A model generated the notes under the pieces. It was not told the DNA's origin. It did no database searches and saw only the letters and a program-made list of their open reading frames with translations. From Sambucus nigra (Eukaryota > Streptophyta > Magnoliopsida > Dipsacales > Adoxaceae): a stretch of DNA of 64,000 bases. Numbering within the stretch: position 1 is the first letter of the stretch; each line of letters starts with the position of its first letter. Where the stretch lies: assembly GCA_949130495.1 (NCBI GenBank), contig OX422207.1, forward strand, positions 786,894,384 to 786,958,383, written 5' to 3'. Of the stretch, positions 1 through 11,433 are shown one piece after another. Made by a program: the position numbers and the translations under genes.

Positions 1-1187
1 ACATCACCCTCGTTAGAAGTCAAAGTTCAACTCGTTAGAGGCTCGTTCGAACGACCTGGGCAGGTCTTCTAACGAGTGGCCAGATTCGAGCCCAGATTTT
101 CCTTAACTCGTTTTTCCAACTTTACTTCACCTCTAATCTTCTCTAAACATCAAACCAACAATATACATGGGTTCTAATCAATCCTAAATATACATAGGTC
201 ATATATTAACGTACTTTGTGGGATTAATTCATCCTAAATCTCATCCAAATATTAAATCTCCACATCTTCTTCCCCAATCTCAAGAACATGAACCCTAGAA
301 ATTAAATTCATCCATAGGCATAAATAAGTCCGATTTTATGGTATAAAAGATGTATTTTTCACTGACTAATCATCCTAACATTGTTCTACATGCAATCTCC
401 TCATAAAATTATAAATCTCTACATCAAATTCAATGGGTTTTATCATTCTCCAAGAACAATGAAATTCTGTCATTTTCCTACGCATGGAAGAAACATTCTT
501 TGTAATAAACGAAATTAAACCACTTGCCTTATGTATAACTCTGATTTTGATGTCGATCCGATGAATGGTTCTCTCTCTCTCTCTGCAGAATTCTCCTCTC
601 TTCTCTCTCTACAAGCTTTCTTCTCCAAAGTGACAATGGTGGCTAGGGTTTGCTTTAGGAACTCTTTTGGAACTAATTTCAATAACCTCCGTAGCCTATT
701 AGGTTATTAGTGGGTTTAGTGGGTAATTGCCAAATCATATATAAATTCCTAATTTTCGTGGGTTTTAATTCCCAAAAATCCAAAATTACCAAATTACCCT
801 TATACGTTGCCGGTATGGCCTAAAAATGCCCCGGGACCAAAACTAAACCCTCGGCTAGTGTTTTCTGACTATTTTGACCCTTCCGGACGCGTTGGCGCAC
901 TCAAAACGACCATACGATTAATAGAAATAAAATTCACTTTTATAATTAAAATAATTATATTCCTGACGCGACTGTCACACGCGTCTCAACAAAATTCCCA
1001 AATTGCCGTATTTCAATCTCACGACAAATTTCATAATTCAATATTCATATATAATCATATATACACATTATAATCAAATACCAACTCGCATCTCGTTAGT
1101 ATTTTAATCCGAATTAATTTCCAATTAATACACATTTAATTCAATTAATCCCATAAATAAATATCACAAAAAGTACGGGGTATTACA
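1..1187 (-). mobile_element. Ty3/Gypsy-type LTR, left part outside window
   Basis: Read on the - strand the segment starts TGTAATACCCCGTAC at 1187, a common start for plant Gypsy LTRs (Tekay/Del-like, inferred). A - strand TATA-like run lies at 738-745, followed by a CT-rich leader (about 570-620). Nothing codes here. The left end is outside the window, so solo LTR versus full element cannot be decided. It interrupts exon 3 of the E1 antisense gene at about 1187. The segment near base 50 carries the palindrome TCGTTCGAACGA, also seen in the Copia LTRs of this window. Confidence 0.6.
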
Positions 1188-3865
1188 CAAAGTCAGAGGC
1201 CTTCAGAGTGCCGACCTCCTTCTCTCTGACCTCAGCCCATTTGGTAGTGGCCTTGATACCTCTTTCGAGGTATTCAAAGCCAAAACCCATGAACTCCTCT
1301 GAGCCCTTGTAGTCAGAAATTATCTTGCCCGAGGCATCTTCAAGGGCAGCCTTCACAGCAGCGCTGACCTTCTGCTGCAGAGCATCATCTTTTGCCTTCA
1401 GGGCTTTGGCATGATCCTTGACAAGCAGAGACATGTCTTTCTCCAACCCCTTATCCTTACTCTCAGAGCCCTGAAGCTCTGATTTCAGACGGTCGACTTC
1501 AGCATTGAGGGCACTCTCGACCTTCTCGGCCTCCTGTCCCTTCTGGATGAGGGGAAATTTCCTCATAGCCCAGTTAGACAAGTGATACATGGCAGTCACT
1601 CCCTGCAGATTTAATGAAAAGGTTAAGTGGGAGAAAAGTCAGATGTTGCACTTATAAAATTTTAACAAACTAACAAGTCATACCTGGACGGCTCTGTGAA
1701 GGATGAATTCAACCAGCACGGAGGTGTCCATGGCTCTGTAGAAACGCTTGCCTGCCTCGGTCATCACAGAGGCGAGTGCGTCCATGGCCTGTCTACTGTT
1801 GCCGACCACGCTGTCAGTTAGCTTCAGCTGATCCAGACGAGACGTCAAGGTGTCGGCCGAAATTGGGATCGCAGCGTCTGAGGCCTTCTTTTGTCTCGAG
1901 GTCGGCCTCTGATCCTCAGAGGCGGGTAGGGGTGTGCAAAAAAACCGACCGAACCAAAAACCGAACCGAACTGAACCGAAACCGGCGGTTTTTTTTAGCC
2001 CGGTTCGGTTTGCGGTTTAAGGATTTAAAAAACCGACAATATCAATTCGGTTATCGGTTTAGACAAAGAAAAAAATGATTCGAACCGAACCGAACCGACA
2101 TCAATATTATATATTAAAAAATCCTTAAATATCTTTTATTTTTATATCCAAACACCGTTAGCCAACCTCCAAAACCGACCAAAACCGAAAACCGACCTAC
2201 AAAAAACCGACCAAAACTGAAAATCAGTTAAAACCGAACCGAACCGAAACCGATGTGAACCGAAACCGGCGGTTTTTTTCATCGTCGGTTCGGTTTCGGT
2301 CTGATTTTTTCCAAAACCAAACCGATCGGTTCGGTCTGAATTGCGGTCCAAAACCGAACCGAACCGACCCGTGCACACCCCTAGAGGCGGGGGCCTCTGG
2401 GGACCTCTTCTTTGAGGCCTTGGATTTGGATGTAGTGGGAGCTGGGGGAGGAGCGTTAAGACCAACCTTCTTTGCAAGCCTTGCCAAGCTCGGAGCAGCC
2501 ATCTCCCAAAGTTCGTCTGGGACACCTGGTGGTCGCTCTGCAAAAGTTAAAGATAAGGGTCAGAAATCAGATATGAATGATCAGGGGTTAGACTTCAAAT
2601 AAAAAATCCTTACCAAAGTCAACAAGGGGACTTCCACCCAGGCTCGTCCCCGAGAGATACTGGGGGGTCAACAAATGCTCGAACTTGACAAATAGACCGT
2701 GTGCCCCTTGGTCTTGCAGGGCCTTCACCTTTTGCATATTTTGAAGACTCAGACCGGGATCGGCCCTTGCAGACATGGTGACCTTACCCCATCTGAGGGG
2801 TATCCTCGGCCCAAGAGTGGAAGAGGGAATCGATGAGCCAAACTCCCATGATCCGGAAGAGAAAAAATATCGGGGCTTCCAATTATGATTTGAGGTCTGA
2901 GTCACCTGGAGCATCTTCTTCTCAGGCCTCCGAGCCACGAAATGATAGTAGCTCGGATTGTTCTTGGCCGAGGTTGGGACATAAAAACCAACAAAGACCT
3001 GAACGGGGAGGTCAGAGTGGTTGACTGCCCTCCAGAAGATAATGGCCCCTATGATGACTCTCCAGTCATTGGGAGATAGCTGTGAGGGGGCCAAGTTGAT
3101 GTAAGAGAGAATGGATTTTATGATGGGGTGAATGGGTAGGCGAAACCCTAATTTAAACATCTACTCATACAGTCAGATTTCTCCATCTCGGCCATGATAG
3201 GCCCTATCTTCCCTCAGAGGTCTCCTTAATTTGATAGAGGGACTAATGGAGTATAAATATCTGAAGTGTAAAAGATCCACCTCAGTGACTGTGCTCTCGT
3301 ACTCGGCTGCCTCAGAGATGTCAACATCACTTTCAGCATCCTCCTCCTCCTCATCATCATCAAGCTCAACGTCGGCTGGAGCAGATGTGGATGGGTGACC
3401 AGCGAACCTCTGAGCGAACTCTGCCTCTGTGGCAGCCGACAGAGGGATGGCGTCAAAAATGGGTGGCACAGCTACACTCGGCTCAACAAGTTCAACCTCT
3501 AAAGAAGAGTCTGAGGTGCTTGAGCCATTTTGGGGTGTAGCTCGTCTGGAGACCTCGGCCTGGTCAGGGGCCTGATCAGGCCGAGGTGTGAAATCCGTGG
3601 CTTCTTGGAAAGAGTCCACGGACATGGGGTCTGAGGTAGAAGACTCAGACATCGATAAACGGTTGGCAGAGACCTCTGTCTGGTAGAAGTTCTCAGGGGG
3701 ATCAGGATACACCACCTTGAGAGGTGGGGGAAAGATAGGTCTGACAGGAAACTCTTGTGACCTACGAGCTTCCTCCTGTGCTCTCTCTATTTGCCTAATG
3801 TTTTCTAGGGTCTTCTCTCTAAGAGAGGGGAAATCCTCAAGGAGTTGGTATAAAGGTCTGAGCAT
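1183..3865 (-). pseudogene. Antisense accessory gene of E1, PF04195-like domain plus coiled coil, 3 exons
   Basis: Exon 1 is 3865-2614, exon 2 is 2537-1684, exon 3 is 1602-1187 (truncated). Introns 2613-2538 and 1683-1603 have GT...AG borders and phases 1 and 0. Exon 1 starts with a charged N-terminus, an acidic stretch (DDDEEEEDAESD), then a stretch with GFRLPIHP, LAPSQLSPNDWRV and IFWRAV, as I know it from the plant 'putative gypsy-type transposon' family PF04195. Exon 2 is basic and Ala/Pro-rich; exon 3 is a coiled coil with GFGFEYLERG. Two in-frame stops (TGA, TAG) lie between about 3160 and 3175, just before MFKLGFRLP. A MITE splits exon 2, but with its duplicated target it adds 465 bases, so frame is kept. 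A Gypsy LTR removes the C-terminus. Function is unknown; family assignment is from memory of motifs. Confidence 0.7.
1927..2383. mobile_element. hAT-type MITE in exon 2 of the E1 antisense gene
   Basis: The 457-base insert has 12-base terminal inverted repeats TAGGGGTGTGCA / TGCACACCCCTA and an 8-base direct repeat GAGGCGGG at 1919-1926 and 2384-2391. Eight-base duplications are the hAT mark. The body is made of CCGAACCGAACC-type repeats in both orientations, known from abundant plant hAT MITEs. It codes for nothing; the open frames over it are repeat artefacts. Confidence 0.88.
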
Positions 3866-4437
3866 CAGAGGACGACCCTAAACTTGGGAAAAACTCCTAA
3901 AACTACAAACACGATTGACTTGTAAAATAAAGGGGTTTAAAGATCAAACTTAGAAGTTTCAAGAAAGCACAGTTCGCCGGAGTTAATGGAGCTCACAAGA
4001 AAACTTAAAAGGTCGCCGGAAAATGCAAACAAAATTCCAGAAACAAAGGAAATGGAAAGGGAAAAGTACCTGGAAATGAATCGATGAATGAAACGAAGAG
4101 AACTCGCGAGAAAACCAGGGGAAATCCTCTGCAGAAGGACGTTGAGTGGAGGAGCTTAGAGAGAGAAAATCGCAAGAACTTTGCGTGCACAGGAGAGGAA
4201 ATGAAGAAGAAGAAAGAAAAAGAAAGGGGTTCAAACCCTTAAGTACTTGGGCACGCTTCCCAAGGCCCATCATTGCCTTGGGAAACCCAAAGGACGGCTG
4301 AAAGCACACGCCAGCCAAGTACGCACGCTCTAGCTTGGGACAGGTGTCATGCAGGCATTAGCTTGGGACGGACAGGCCTCGGAGGTGTAGTAAACCCCTA
4401 GCCACTTGCTCTCGCATATGACTAAGGGCTGGGGGGT
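3866..4437. other. Leader of E1 antisense gene and polypurine tract
   Basis: No gene is supported here. The stretch lies upstream of the antisense gene start and just before the LTR. A G-rich run (GGGCTGGGGGG, about 4426-4436) directly before the LTR fits a polypurine tract for plus-strand priming. I find no clear TATA box for the antisense gene. Confidence 0.45.
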
Positions 4438-5426
4438 GATTGATATGCCCCAAGTGTATCCTCAGCCCAGAGACACCAATCTCGGTCGAGATGAGGGCCG
4501 AGATATTGATCGACCCAAGATAGGCCATGGGCCCACGATATCATCCCTCGGCCAGACCAGGGTTGGCCCAGGCCGATACTACCATCCACTTCCAATGGGC
4601 ACTGCGCGCATCACAGGCATCAACAGCATTCTCATATACCTGGGTATCGCAACCTCGGCCTAGGGAAGGCCGAGGTGATAAGGAATCTTGATAACCTATA
4701 TGGAACTAGTTTAACCTCGGCTTGGGCCGAGGTCACAAGAAGCCTTAGTAATCGTCAGCATGGAATCATTCCTACCTCGGCTGGGGCCGACCCCAGCATA
4801 ATGTCTCGGCTGAGACCAGGCCGAGACCCCCTATAACACATCTCGGGTTGAAAGAATATCAAGCCTTTGCAGCTCGGCCTCTCCTAGGCCGAGATCATCC
4901 ACCAACATGGCGGACGAGCATCTGTTGAACATTTGGATAAGGACACATGGGCACAAATCAGTTGTAACAAGATTATTCTCCACATGTGGGGAGAATATTT
5001 CATCATCATTACTTACATGTGGCAGTAACAGATGGCACTCCCCCATTGGTGAGGCTACCACACACATGCACATTACATGCATGGGGGATACATTACACCC
5101 CCTGAGCACTATATATAGGGATCATCACCTACCTTACCAGGGGATCCCAGTTATTAAACCCTAGCTGAAACTCTGTCTAAATTCACAGTAGAGAGAGAAG
5201 GCTTGAGAGATTGTATCCATGGCCATTAGTGCCATCTTCCATTGATATTATTCGCACACTCACAGTGGACGTAGGCCAGAATTGGCTGAACCACTTATAT
5301 ACCGGTGTATTCTACTCTTCTTCTCACCTTATTCTCTTATCTTCTTTACATAGTTGTGCTACCATTGTTATACTTATATTAGGCTTGGAAACACCTTATC
5401 TGGTGGTGCTGATTCCGGCATCATCA
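4438..5426 (+). repeat. 3' LTR of E1
   Basis: The segment starts TGATTGATATGCC and ends GGCATCATCA, imperfect inverted ends for an LTR of about 989 bases. The U3 part (4480-4895) is packed with inverted pairs of CTCGGCC and GGCCGAG. A TATA box lies at 5110-5117. Downstream, about 5263-5297, is the motif GTGGACGTAGG ... GGCTGAACCAC, also found in the LTR of T36. The first bases (4438 or 4441) are uncertain. Confidence 0.75.
5110..5117 (+). promoter_or_regulatory. TATA box of E1 LTR
   Basis: TATATATA lies inside the LTR, below the inverted CTCGGCC cluster and above a GAGAGAGAAG-rich leader, as in a Gypsy U3/R border. Confidence 0.6.
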
Positions 5427-5440
5427 GTGAAGATATAATA

Positions 5441-6349
5441 ACCGAGGTCAATTTTTACCTAAGAGTGGTGACGACCGAGGACCGAGATCAATTTTGACCT
5501 AACTAAGGTGACGATCTAAGATCGGGGCCAATTCTGACCCAAGAGTGGTGACGACCGAGGATCGAGATCAATTCTGACCTAACTCAGATGAAGATCCAAG
5601 ACCGGGGCCAATTCTGACCCAAGAGTGGTGACGACCGAGGACCGAGGTCAATTCTGACCTAACTCAGGTGTCGATCTAAGACCGGGGTAAATTCTGACCC
5701 AAGAATGGTGACGATCGAGTACCGAGGTCAATTCTGACCTAACTTAGGTGACGATCCAAGACCGGGGTAAATTCTGACCCAAAAATGGTGACGATCGAGG
5801 ACCGAGGTCAATTCTGACCTAACTCAGGTGACGATCCTAGACCGGGGCCAATTCTGACCTAAGAGTGGTGACGACCGAGGACCGAGGTCAATTCTGACCT
5901 AACTTAGGTGACGATCCAAGACCGGGGCCAATTCTGACCCAAGAGTCATGACGATTGAGGACCGAGGTCAATTCTGACCTAACTCAGGTGACGATCCAAG
6001 AATTGGGGCCAATTCTGACCCAAGAGTGGTGACGACCGAGGACCGAGGTCAATTCTGACCTAACTCAGGTGACAATCCAAGACCGGGGCCAATTCTGACC
6101 CAAGAGTGGTGACGACCGAGGACCGAGGCCAATTCTGATCTAACTCAGGTGACGATCCAAGACCGGGGCCAATTCTGACCCAAGAGTGGTGACGACCGAG
6201 GACCGAGGTCAATTCTGACCTAACTCAGGTGACGATCCAAGACCGGGGCCAATTCTGACCCAAGAGTGGTGACGACCGAGGACCGAGGTCAATTCTGACC
6301 TAACTCAGGTGACGATAAAAGATTGGGGCCAATTCTGACCCAAGAGTGG
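5441..6349. repeat. Tandem array, 40-base monomers in 80-base dimers
   Basis: Two related 40-base monomers alternate: one starts GACCGAGGTCAATTCTGACC, the other GACCGGGGCCAATTCTGACC. About eleven dimers follow with few substitutions and almost no length change. It lies in the 3' part of E2, upstream of the PMD gene. Tandem arrays in the 3' untranslated part of plant Tat elements are known and can seed satellites. Confidence 0.9.
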
Positions 6350-6935
6350 ATAAAGGTTGGATTTTGATTCTACTGGAGAAAGAGCTTTGTGATTTTAATC
6401 TGAGCTGGGGAAGCTTTTAGGAGACCTCGCAGGGGGGAATAACCTATTTTTGGGTGCTATAAGAAATTCCGCTGGGGAAGTGATCGGGTGATCCTTAGGG
6501 ATCCTCCGGAGCTTTGCCGGGAGGAGTTTTCACTTGGTTTTTGAGGATTCCGCTGGGGAAGAGGGGTTCCACTTGGGGAAATGCGAAAGTTTCTTGGTAA
6601 AAAGGCTTTAAATCCTTCCTGGGATTTTTTTGGAATTTTCCAGGGATTTTTCGAGGCTTTCTGGTATTTTCTGGGAATTTTTGTACCAAATTTAAGGGGG
6701 GTGCTGGTCGGCATAGTATGAAAGGTGCCATTCGGCAGTGGCACGGACTTTTGAGCTGTCTTGGGAAGGTAAGGGGTTAGTGCCGATTGGTACGGTAGGG
6801 GGAGATGCCGATCGGCATGGCGCTTGGCATCCTATATAAAGGGGGCGAATCCCCTTATTTTTTTCACAGCTTCTTTTGCCTTCTCTCTCTCTGTGATTCT
6901 TTTGCAAATCGTTCTATCATTTCGATCTTCAAGAA
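6350..6935 (+). promoter_or_regulatory. Promoter and leader of the E2 PMD gene
   Basis: TATATAAA at 6833-6840 lies about 100 bases before the start codon. Just upstream is the perfect palindrome TGCCGATCGGCA (6806-6817) and relatives at about 6707-6737 and 6782-6790. The same motif sits upstream of the TATA box in the E2 LTR. The leader has a CT-rich run at about 6880. No gene is seen in 6350-6700. Confidence 0.6.
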
Positions 6936-9032
6936 ATGGCCGCTTTCATGAGCACTGCAGTCCATCGGGAGTGGTTGACCGTTGATGACTGGGCGAATGT
7001 GGAGTGGAGGGCTTGGGCGCCTCTTGCTTTGGGGAGTGAGAACTTCTTTGATGCGTTTGATCCTATTGCGGATGAACAGACCTTGCTGCGGGAGCCATCG
7101 CGTCATCGCTCTTCGAGAGTGATCCCCGACGGTTATGTAAGTAACCCGACCCTTGGAATTCTTCTCTTTCTGGTGATTTTTCTTTCTTGACTTTTGATGA
7201 GACTTTTTTTTTGCCAGTCTGATATTTCTTTGAAGAACATGCGCGCCCACGGGACAATGGGGCTCAAGGATGTCTGGGAGCATCTCCCACCTGTGGTGCG
7301 CTGGGTGGTCTCATCAGCGGGTTTTGGGCGGTTGGCATCGGCGCTGGATGAGACGCCTCGTTTGACAGAGGTCCTGTGCGCTTTGGGAGAGAGGTGGTGG
7401 GACACTACCCACACCTTTCATTTTGGCTTCGGGGAGATGACTGTGACTCCCATATATGTGCAGCAGCTGCTGGGGCTGGATTGTGATGGAGAGCAGATAG
7501 AGGTGGATCGCTCTTTACGGGTGAGACCAGAGGCAGTGCGTGCGGCACTTGGTGATGTAGGGAGGATAGTCTCTGGGGATTCTATCCGGCTGTCCCTACT
7601 GAAGGATGTTCTGCTGAGCAGGGTGATTGATGTGGAGGACGGGCTGCAAGTGAGGCAGATGCCCGGTTATTCATTCTGCTGGTATTGGGAGGTTTCATGT
7701 TGGTGTCGAGCGGCGACGTCGTTCATTTGTGGTTTCTTCCGTACTTGAGGATGTTTTCGAACATCCCCTTCTATGATTGGGGGAGTCTGACCTTGGCGAC
7801 CCTTTACTTTTCTTTGGATGCATTCAGCCGGTGCTGCCGGCAGACCTTTACTTGGGCCACGTACCTTCTTGAGGTATTCTTCAGTTTGTGCATTTCTTTT
7901 CATGAATTCGCATTTTCCCTTCATATACTCGCATTTTCCTTTCATGCATTCGCATTTCCTTATGCGTCTCTTTTTGCTTGTGAATTCAGACATGGTTCTA
8001 TGAGGTGATTGGGTGCAATACCCCGCTAATTGCTTTGAAGGACGACACTGTTGGTGACTTCTATCGATTGTATCGATGGCATAAGGCCAATCGATAATCG
8101 AAGGGATCTCTTTTCCTAGAGGCGGTGCGTCAGGTCTTGAATGACCTGACCAGTGGTAGGGTAGGACTCTTTCCATTTCAATCTTGGTTTTTGCTCCTTC
8201 TGACATTGTATTGATTTATGCTCGCTCGGAGATTTTTAGGTGACCTTTTACCCGTGAGGGACAGCCATTCAGGATGAGGGGGCGACCGGGGTGAACGCGC
8301 GGATGAGGCGTTTGCTGGCGCATGAGTTCGACCATTCTTGGTACCTCGGGGAGAGGGTGGTTCTTCAAATTGCTGAGGAGGAGGTGGTGGTGCTACCCGC
8401 GCAGCCTCCTACGTCTATGAGGCAGGAGCGACTGATGTCGGAGGATGAGAGGATCGCGGCGATGATCGGTGAGTCCTACTTGCTATGCATCGATACGGCT
8501 GCGCCGTATGACTATATGGATTTTGTGACGAGCTGGTTGATGGCGCCCATCATGTATGATGCGATGCCCTTCCCTCCGGCAAATTCGAGTCGGGCGATGG
8601 GATCTTACCACAGCGGTGGTGGTCCGTCGGCATCTACGGCGGCGGTGACCTCGGAGGTCCTTTTTGTACGGCTGCATACCCCTTCATACAATATTCAGCG
8701 GGCTGATGGAGGGATGGTGCCTATGTTGCACCGTCCTCATGCGATGGATCCGAAGGAGTTGGGTTTGACAGAGGAGGTCCTTCGACTTACGGTATACCTT
8801 TCTGTTCCTCTCTTTCTTTCTTTCTTTTCTATTTTGGTCATTTCCGCTTTGATACTGATTTGGTCTTTTCTTTCAACAAGTCCGGGTGTCGACCACTTGG
8901 CTCAGGGACATTAGAGATTGGATATTTTTGGCGACTACCCATATTCTGGATGCGGTTCCCATTCCTTCTTACTTGGTGTCGTCTTCTTCGTCCGGAGAGG
9001 ACTCGGGCTTGGGTAGTGGTGACTCACCGTAG
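6936..9032 (+). pseudogene. Plant mobile domain (PMD) gene carried antisense in E2
   Basis: Exons read as 6936-7136, 7218-7873, 7990 to about 8155, 8240-8791 and 8881-9032, with GT/AG borders at most joints. The start has a good context (AAGAAATGGC). Exon 2 has the PMD core: GERWWDTTHTFHFGFGEMTV and QQLLGLDCDG. Exons 2-3 continue with GDVVHLWFLPYL and YDWGSLTLATLY; exon 4 has FDHSWYLGERVVLQI. The last exon ends in GEDSGLGSGDSP and a stop. PMD proteins (PF10536; MAIN/MAIL1 of Arabidopsis) are nuclear proteins tied to silencing and gene expression, and PMD-C types occur in retroelements. Breaks: a one-base frameshift near 7655, a frame break near 8095 and an unclear joint at 8791/8881. Its activity is doubtful. 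Confidence 0.75.
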
Positions 9033-9648
9033 GGGGAAGAGAGCACGCTGCAGGGGTGGAAGCTCTTGAGAGAGAGAGAGAGAAAGAATGTAGGTTCGGG
9101 CTGAGTCCCGTTGTTTTTGCCTCTTTTTATTTCCTGCAAAGATGATGTAACACAGAAAACAGATATATGCAATGCAATGGAGTTTTTTTACTATCTTTTA
9201 TTTAATGATGAATGCATGCACATGCGCTTTTTACTTTGCTGCTGAGATTATAAAAAGGAATATTTTTGGATTTTTTTTAAGGAAGGTTTTTGATTAAAAA
9301 GGGGAATTAAAGGGATTTTGAAATTCTGTTGAGAATATCAATTTATTTTTATTGAGTTTTCTGATTTGACAAAAGAGGAAAAAAGGGAAATTTCTAAAAA
9401 TGGGGGGGTTGCCGATCGGTAAGCACCCTGACCTGCCTATCGGCAGTTCAGTCCAGTCCCATCAATTCAAAGCTTTAAATGGTACCCTCTTCAGCCCTTG
9501 GTACCTTGTGGGGTAGGATTCCCTCCGATTTCTGCAGGGATTATGTACCTTGTGAGGATTGTTAAGTATAAAAAGGGGTAAGGGTGGAGTGTTTTCATCA
9601 CACCTTTGCTTTCTTACCTACTTGCCCACTATCTCTTAGCCTTGCAAG
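9033..9648 (+). promoter_or_regulatory. Spacer and promoter of the E2 DUF7745-like gene
   Basis: After the PMD stop there is a GA repeat (9068-9088). TTGCCGATCGGT (9409-9420) and CTATCGGCAG (9437-9446) repeat the palindrome theme of the PMD promoter. TATAAAAA at 9567-9574 lies about 75 bases before the start codon at 9649. Nothing else is seen. Confidence 0.55.
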
Positions 9649-10938
9649 ATGGATCTCCCTGGTAGCACCGAGTTTGCCAACTACCTCGAAGCCTTAGAAG
9701 CTATGTGCTCTTATAATGTCGACTATGATGCTTTTAACATGCGTCGAGTGTCCTTGTGGCGCAATCGGCCTATTGAGTGGAATATGCTGATGGCGGCGGT
9801 ACAATTCTGGTACCCCTAAGACCATGTATTCCGCTTTGGGTTGGAAGAAGTTTGTCCTACCTACGAGGAATTTTCTGCCATACTGGGTGTAAATCCCAGT
9901 GTTGCTGCGGCTTTGCTCGAATTTTCCCGTTCTCCTAGGGATTTGTTGGCCGGGCTTCTTCACATTTCGCCTTCGGCGGCTAGATCATTGGTTGCTGGAG
10001 GAATGATCTCCCTCCCGGCGGTGCTGCAGTCCGTGCATTTGTGGGAAGTAGGTGATGCTGGCTATACTGGAGCCGTTGTTCTGGGTCTGGTTTCAAAATT
10101 ATTGCTGGTGACTGGGGAATTGCAGGTGGACCCACAACTTCTAGCCATTACTTAATGGATGTCATACCAACGCAATCTCGTGGCGGTGATATTGGCGGAG
10201 ACTCTGGATGGCCTGGATGCCTGGAGAGAAGGTTGTTCTGACTTTTTGAGGGGTAGCCCTGTGATGCTGTTCATGTGGTTGTCTAAAATATTCTGCTTAT
10301 CGACTCCTCCAGAATATCCCTTGTCGGTCGTACCCAACTTCTTTTCGCGCTACTTCATCCGCGTTGGCCTATATGTTGAGAACTGAGAGAATTGGCTTGT
10401 GGAGCATGGGGCTTATGGTCTGTATTGGTCAGTGCCTTGGTGGGGACAGTTGCAGCCTATTCTGGAGCTAGGAGAGTATTCATATGTGCGACTGGTTGGT
10501 CTCAGACATACCTCTTTTTATTTCCCTTGGCGGATTTTGCGCCAATTCGGTTGGGCGCAGGTCGTGCCCTCTCGGACCTCAAACTTCTTTCCGGTAGAAG
10601 ATTTGACTGAGCGGCTGCTTTTGTTGCTTGGGTCTCTGTGGGAAAATCGGCGTCCGTCGACCCATCCCTCTCAGTCTATCGAGAAGGTTTGACATGTCCC
10701 CAAAGATTATATGAAGTGGTTGTGGAGGAAAGTGGTCAGCAAGATGTTGGCAGTGGAGACTGGACAAAGATGGTTTGTTTTATCTGACTCCATGGAAGGG
10801 GGTGTTGTGGTTTTTTCGAAGATGGTTAAGGCTCATCGATCCATGGAATGTTTACGGCACTCTATTCAGGCAGGGGAAACTTGGGGACCTCAGGATGTAG
10901 ATGATGAGGGTGCAGGCTCCTCTGGTAGCTGTGGGTAG
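9649..10938 (+). pseudogene. DUF7745-like gene carried antisense in E2
   Basis: One reading frame of about 430 codons runs from the ATG at 9649 to a TAG at 10936, with no intron. It has four internal stops: TAA 9817, TAA 10153, TGA 10384, TGA 10690. There is no frameshift. Motifs are QFWYP, VFRFGLEEVCPTYEEFSAIL and a late WLVEHGAYGLYWSVPWWG, in the pattern I know from plant DUF7745 proteins, which often sit in retroelements. The TGA at 10690 would be a Trp codon by G-to-A change. Function is unknown. It lies 0.6 kb after the PMD gene on the same strand and faces the integrase gene tail to tail. Confidence 0.65.
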
Positions 10939-11433
10939 GACTCCTGGGGAGTTTATTTATGTAATAGAGAATGTATGTGGGGATTTTATTTGGCTTTTTT
11001 ATGGTAGTAGGGGGGAAGAGAGTTATCCATTCCTTTTCTTATGTAATCTGTACCGTAATTTCTTATTAATGAAATAAACAAGTTTATGATCATCCAACTG
11101 TGTCTTTTGATGAGTTTTGTATTTTGAATTATCTACACTGATCGTTAAGGCATACATAATCCTTTTGTTAAAGTATTTTTAGAATGAACCACCGTTCTCG
11201 GAGGTAAGAAAAGAATAGTACTTTGTGAAAAATAATGGGTCGCGCTCATGTGAGGAGTATGAGCTGCCTACGTACCTCTGGTTTTTTTTTTTGAAAATGT
11301 TTTAAAATAGTTTTTGTAGAGGATCAGGACCACGTAGTTCTGGGTAGAGGGAAATGAAGAGTTTTTTTTCTTTTTTTTTAGAATAGAAGGGGGATGAGAA
11401 GAGTCGTAACGCGCCGAGATTTCAGACTAGGGG
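10939..11433. terminator. Convergent spacer between DUF7745-like gene and E2 integrase
   Basis: The + strand has AATAAA at 11073-11078 after the DUF7745-like gene, a likely poly(A) signal. Poly-T runs lie at 11281-11292 and 11354-11378. No gene is seen. Sense pol and antisense gene transcripts would meet here. Confidence 0.45.

Larger units (their letters stand above)
1183..5426 (+). mobile_element. E1: 3' part of a Tat-type Ty3/Gypsy element
   Basis: This piece holds an antisense (- strand) spliced gene followed by a + strand LTR, which is the 3' layout of Tat elements. Its gag-pol and 5' LTR would lie left of the window. The LTR ends at 5426, and the flanking DNA from 5427 belongs to E2, so E1 is inserted in E2. 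The target-site duplication cannot be read because the left end is missing. It is itself interrupted by a Gypsy LTR (1-1187) and a MITE (1927-2383). Confidence 0.65.

Noticed and set aside
1776..2602. Arg/Asn/Phe-rich open frames over the MITE on both strands
   Set aside because: They are translations of CCGAACCG repeats of the MITE and cross its borders.
7667..8206. A 179-codon open frame on the - strand
   Set aside because: It is the shadow of PMD exons and introns on the + strand, which have clear domain motifs.
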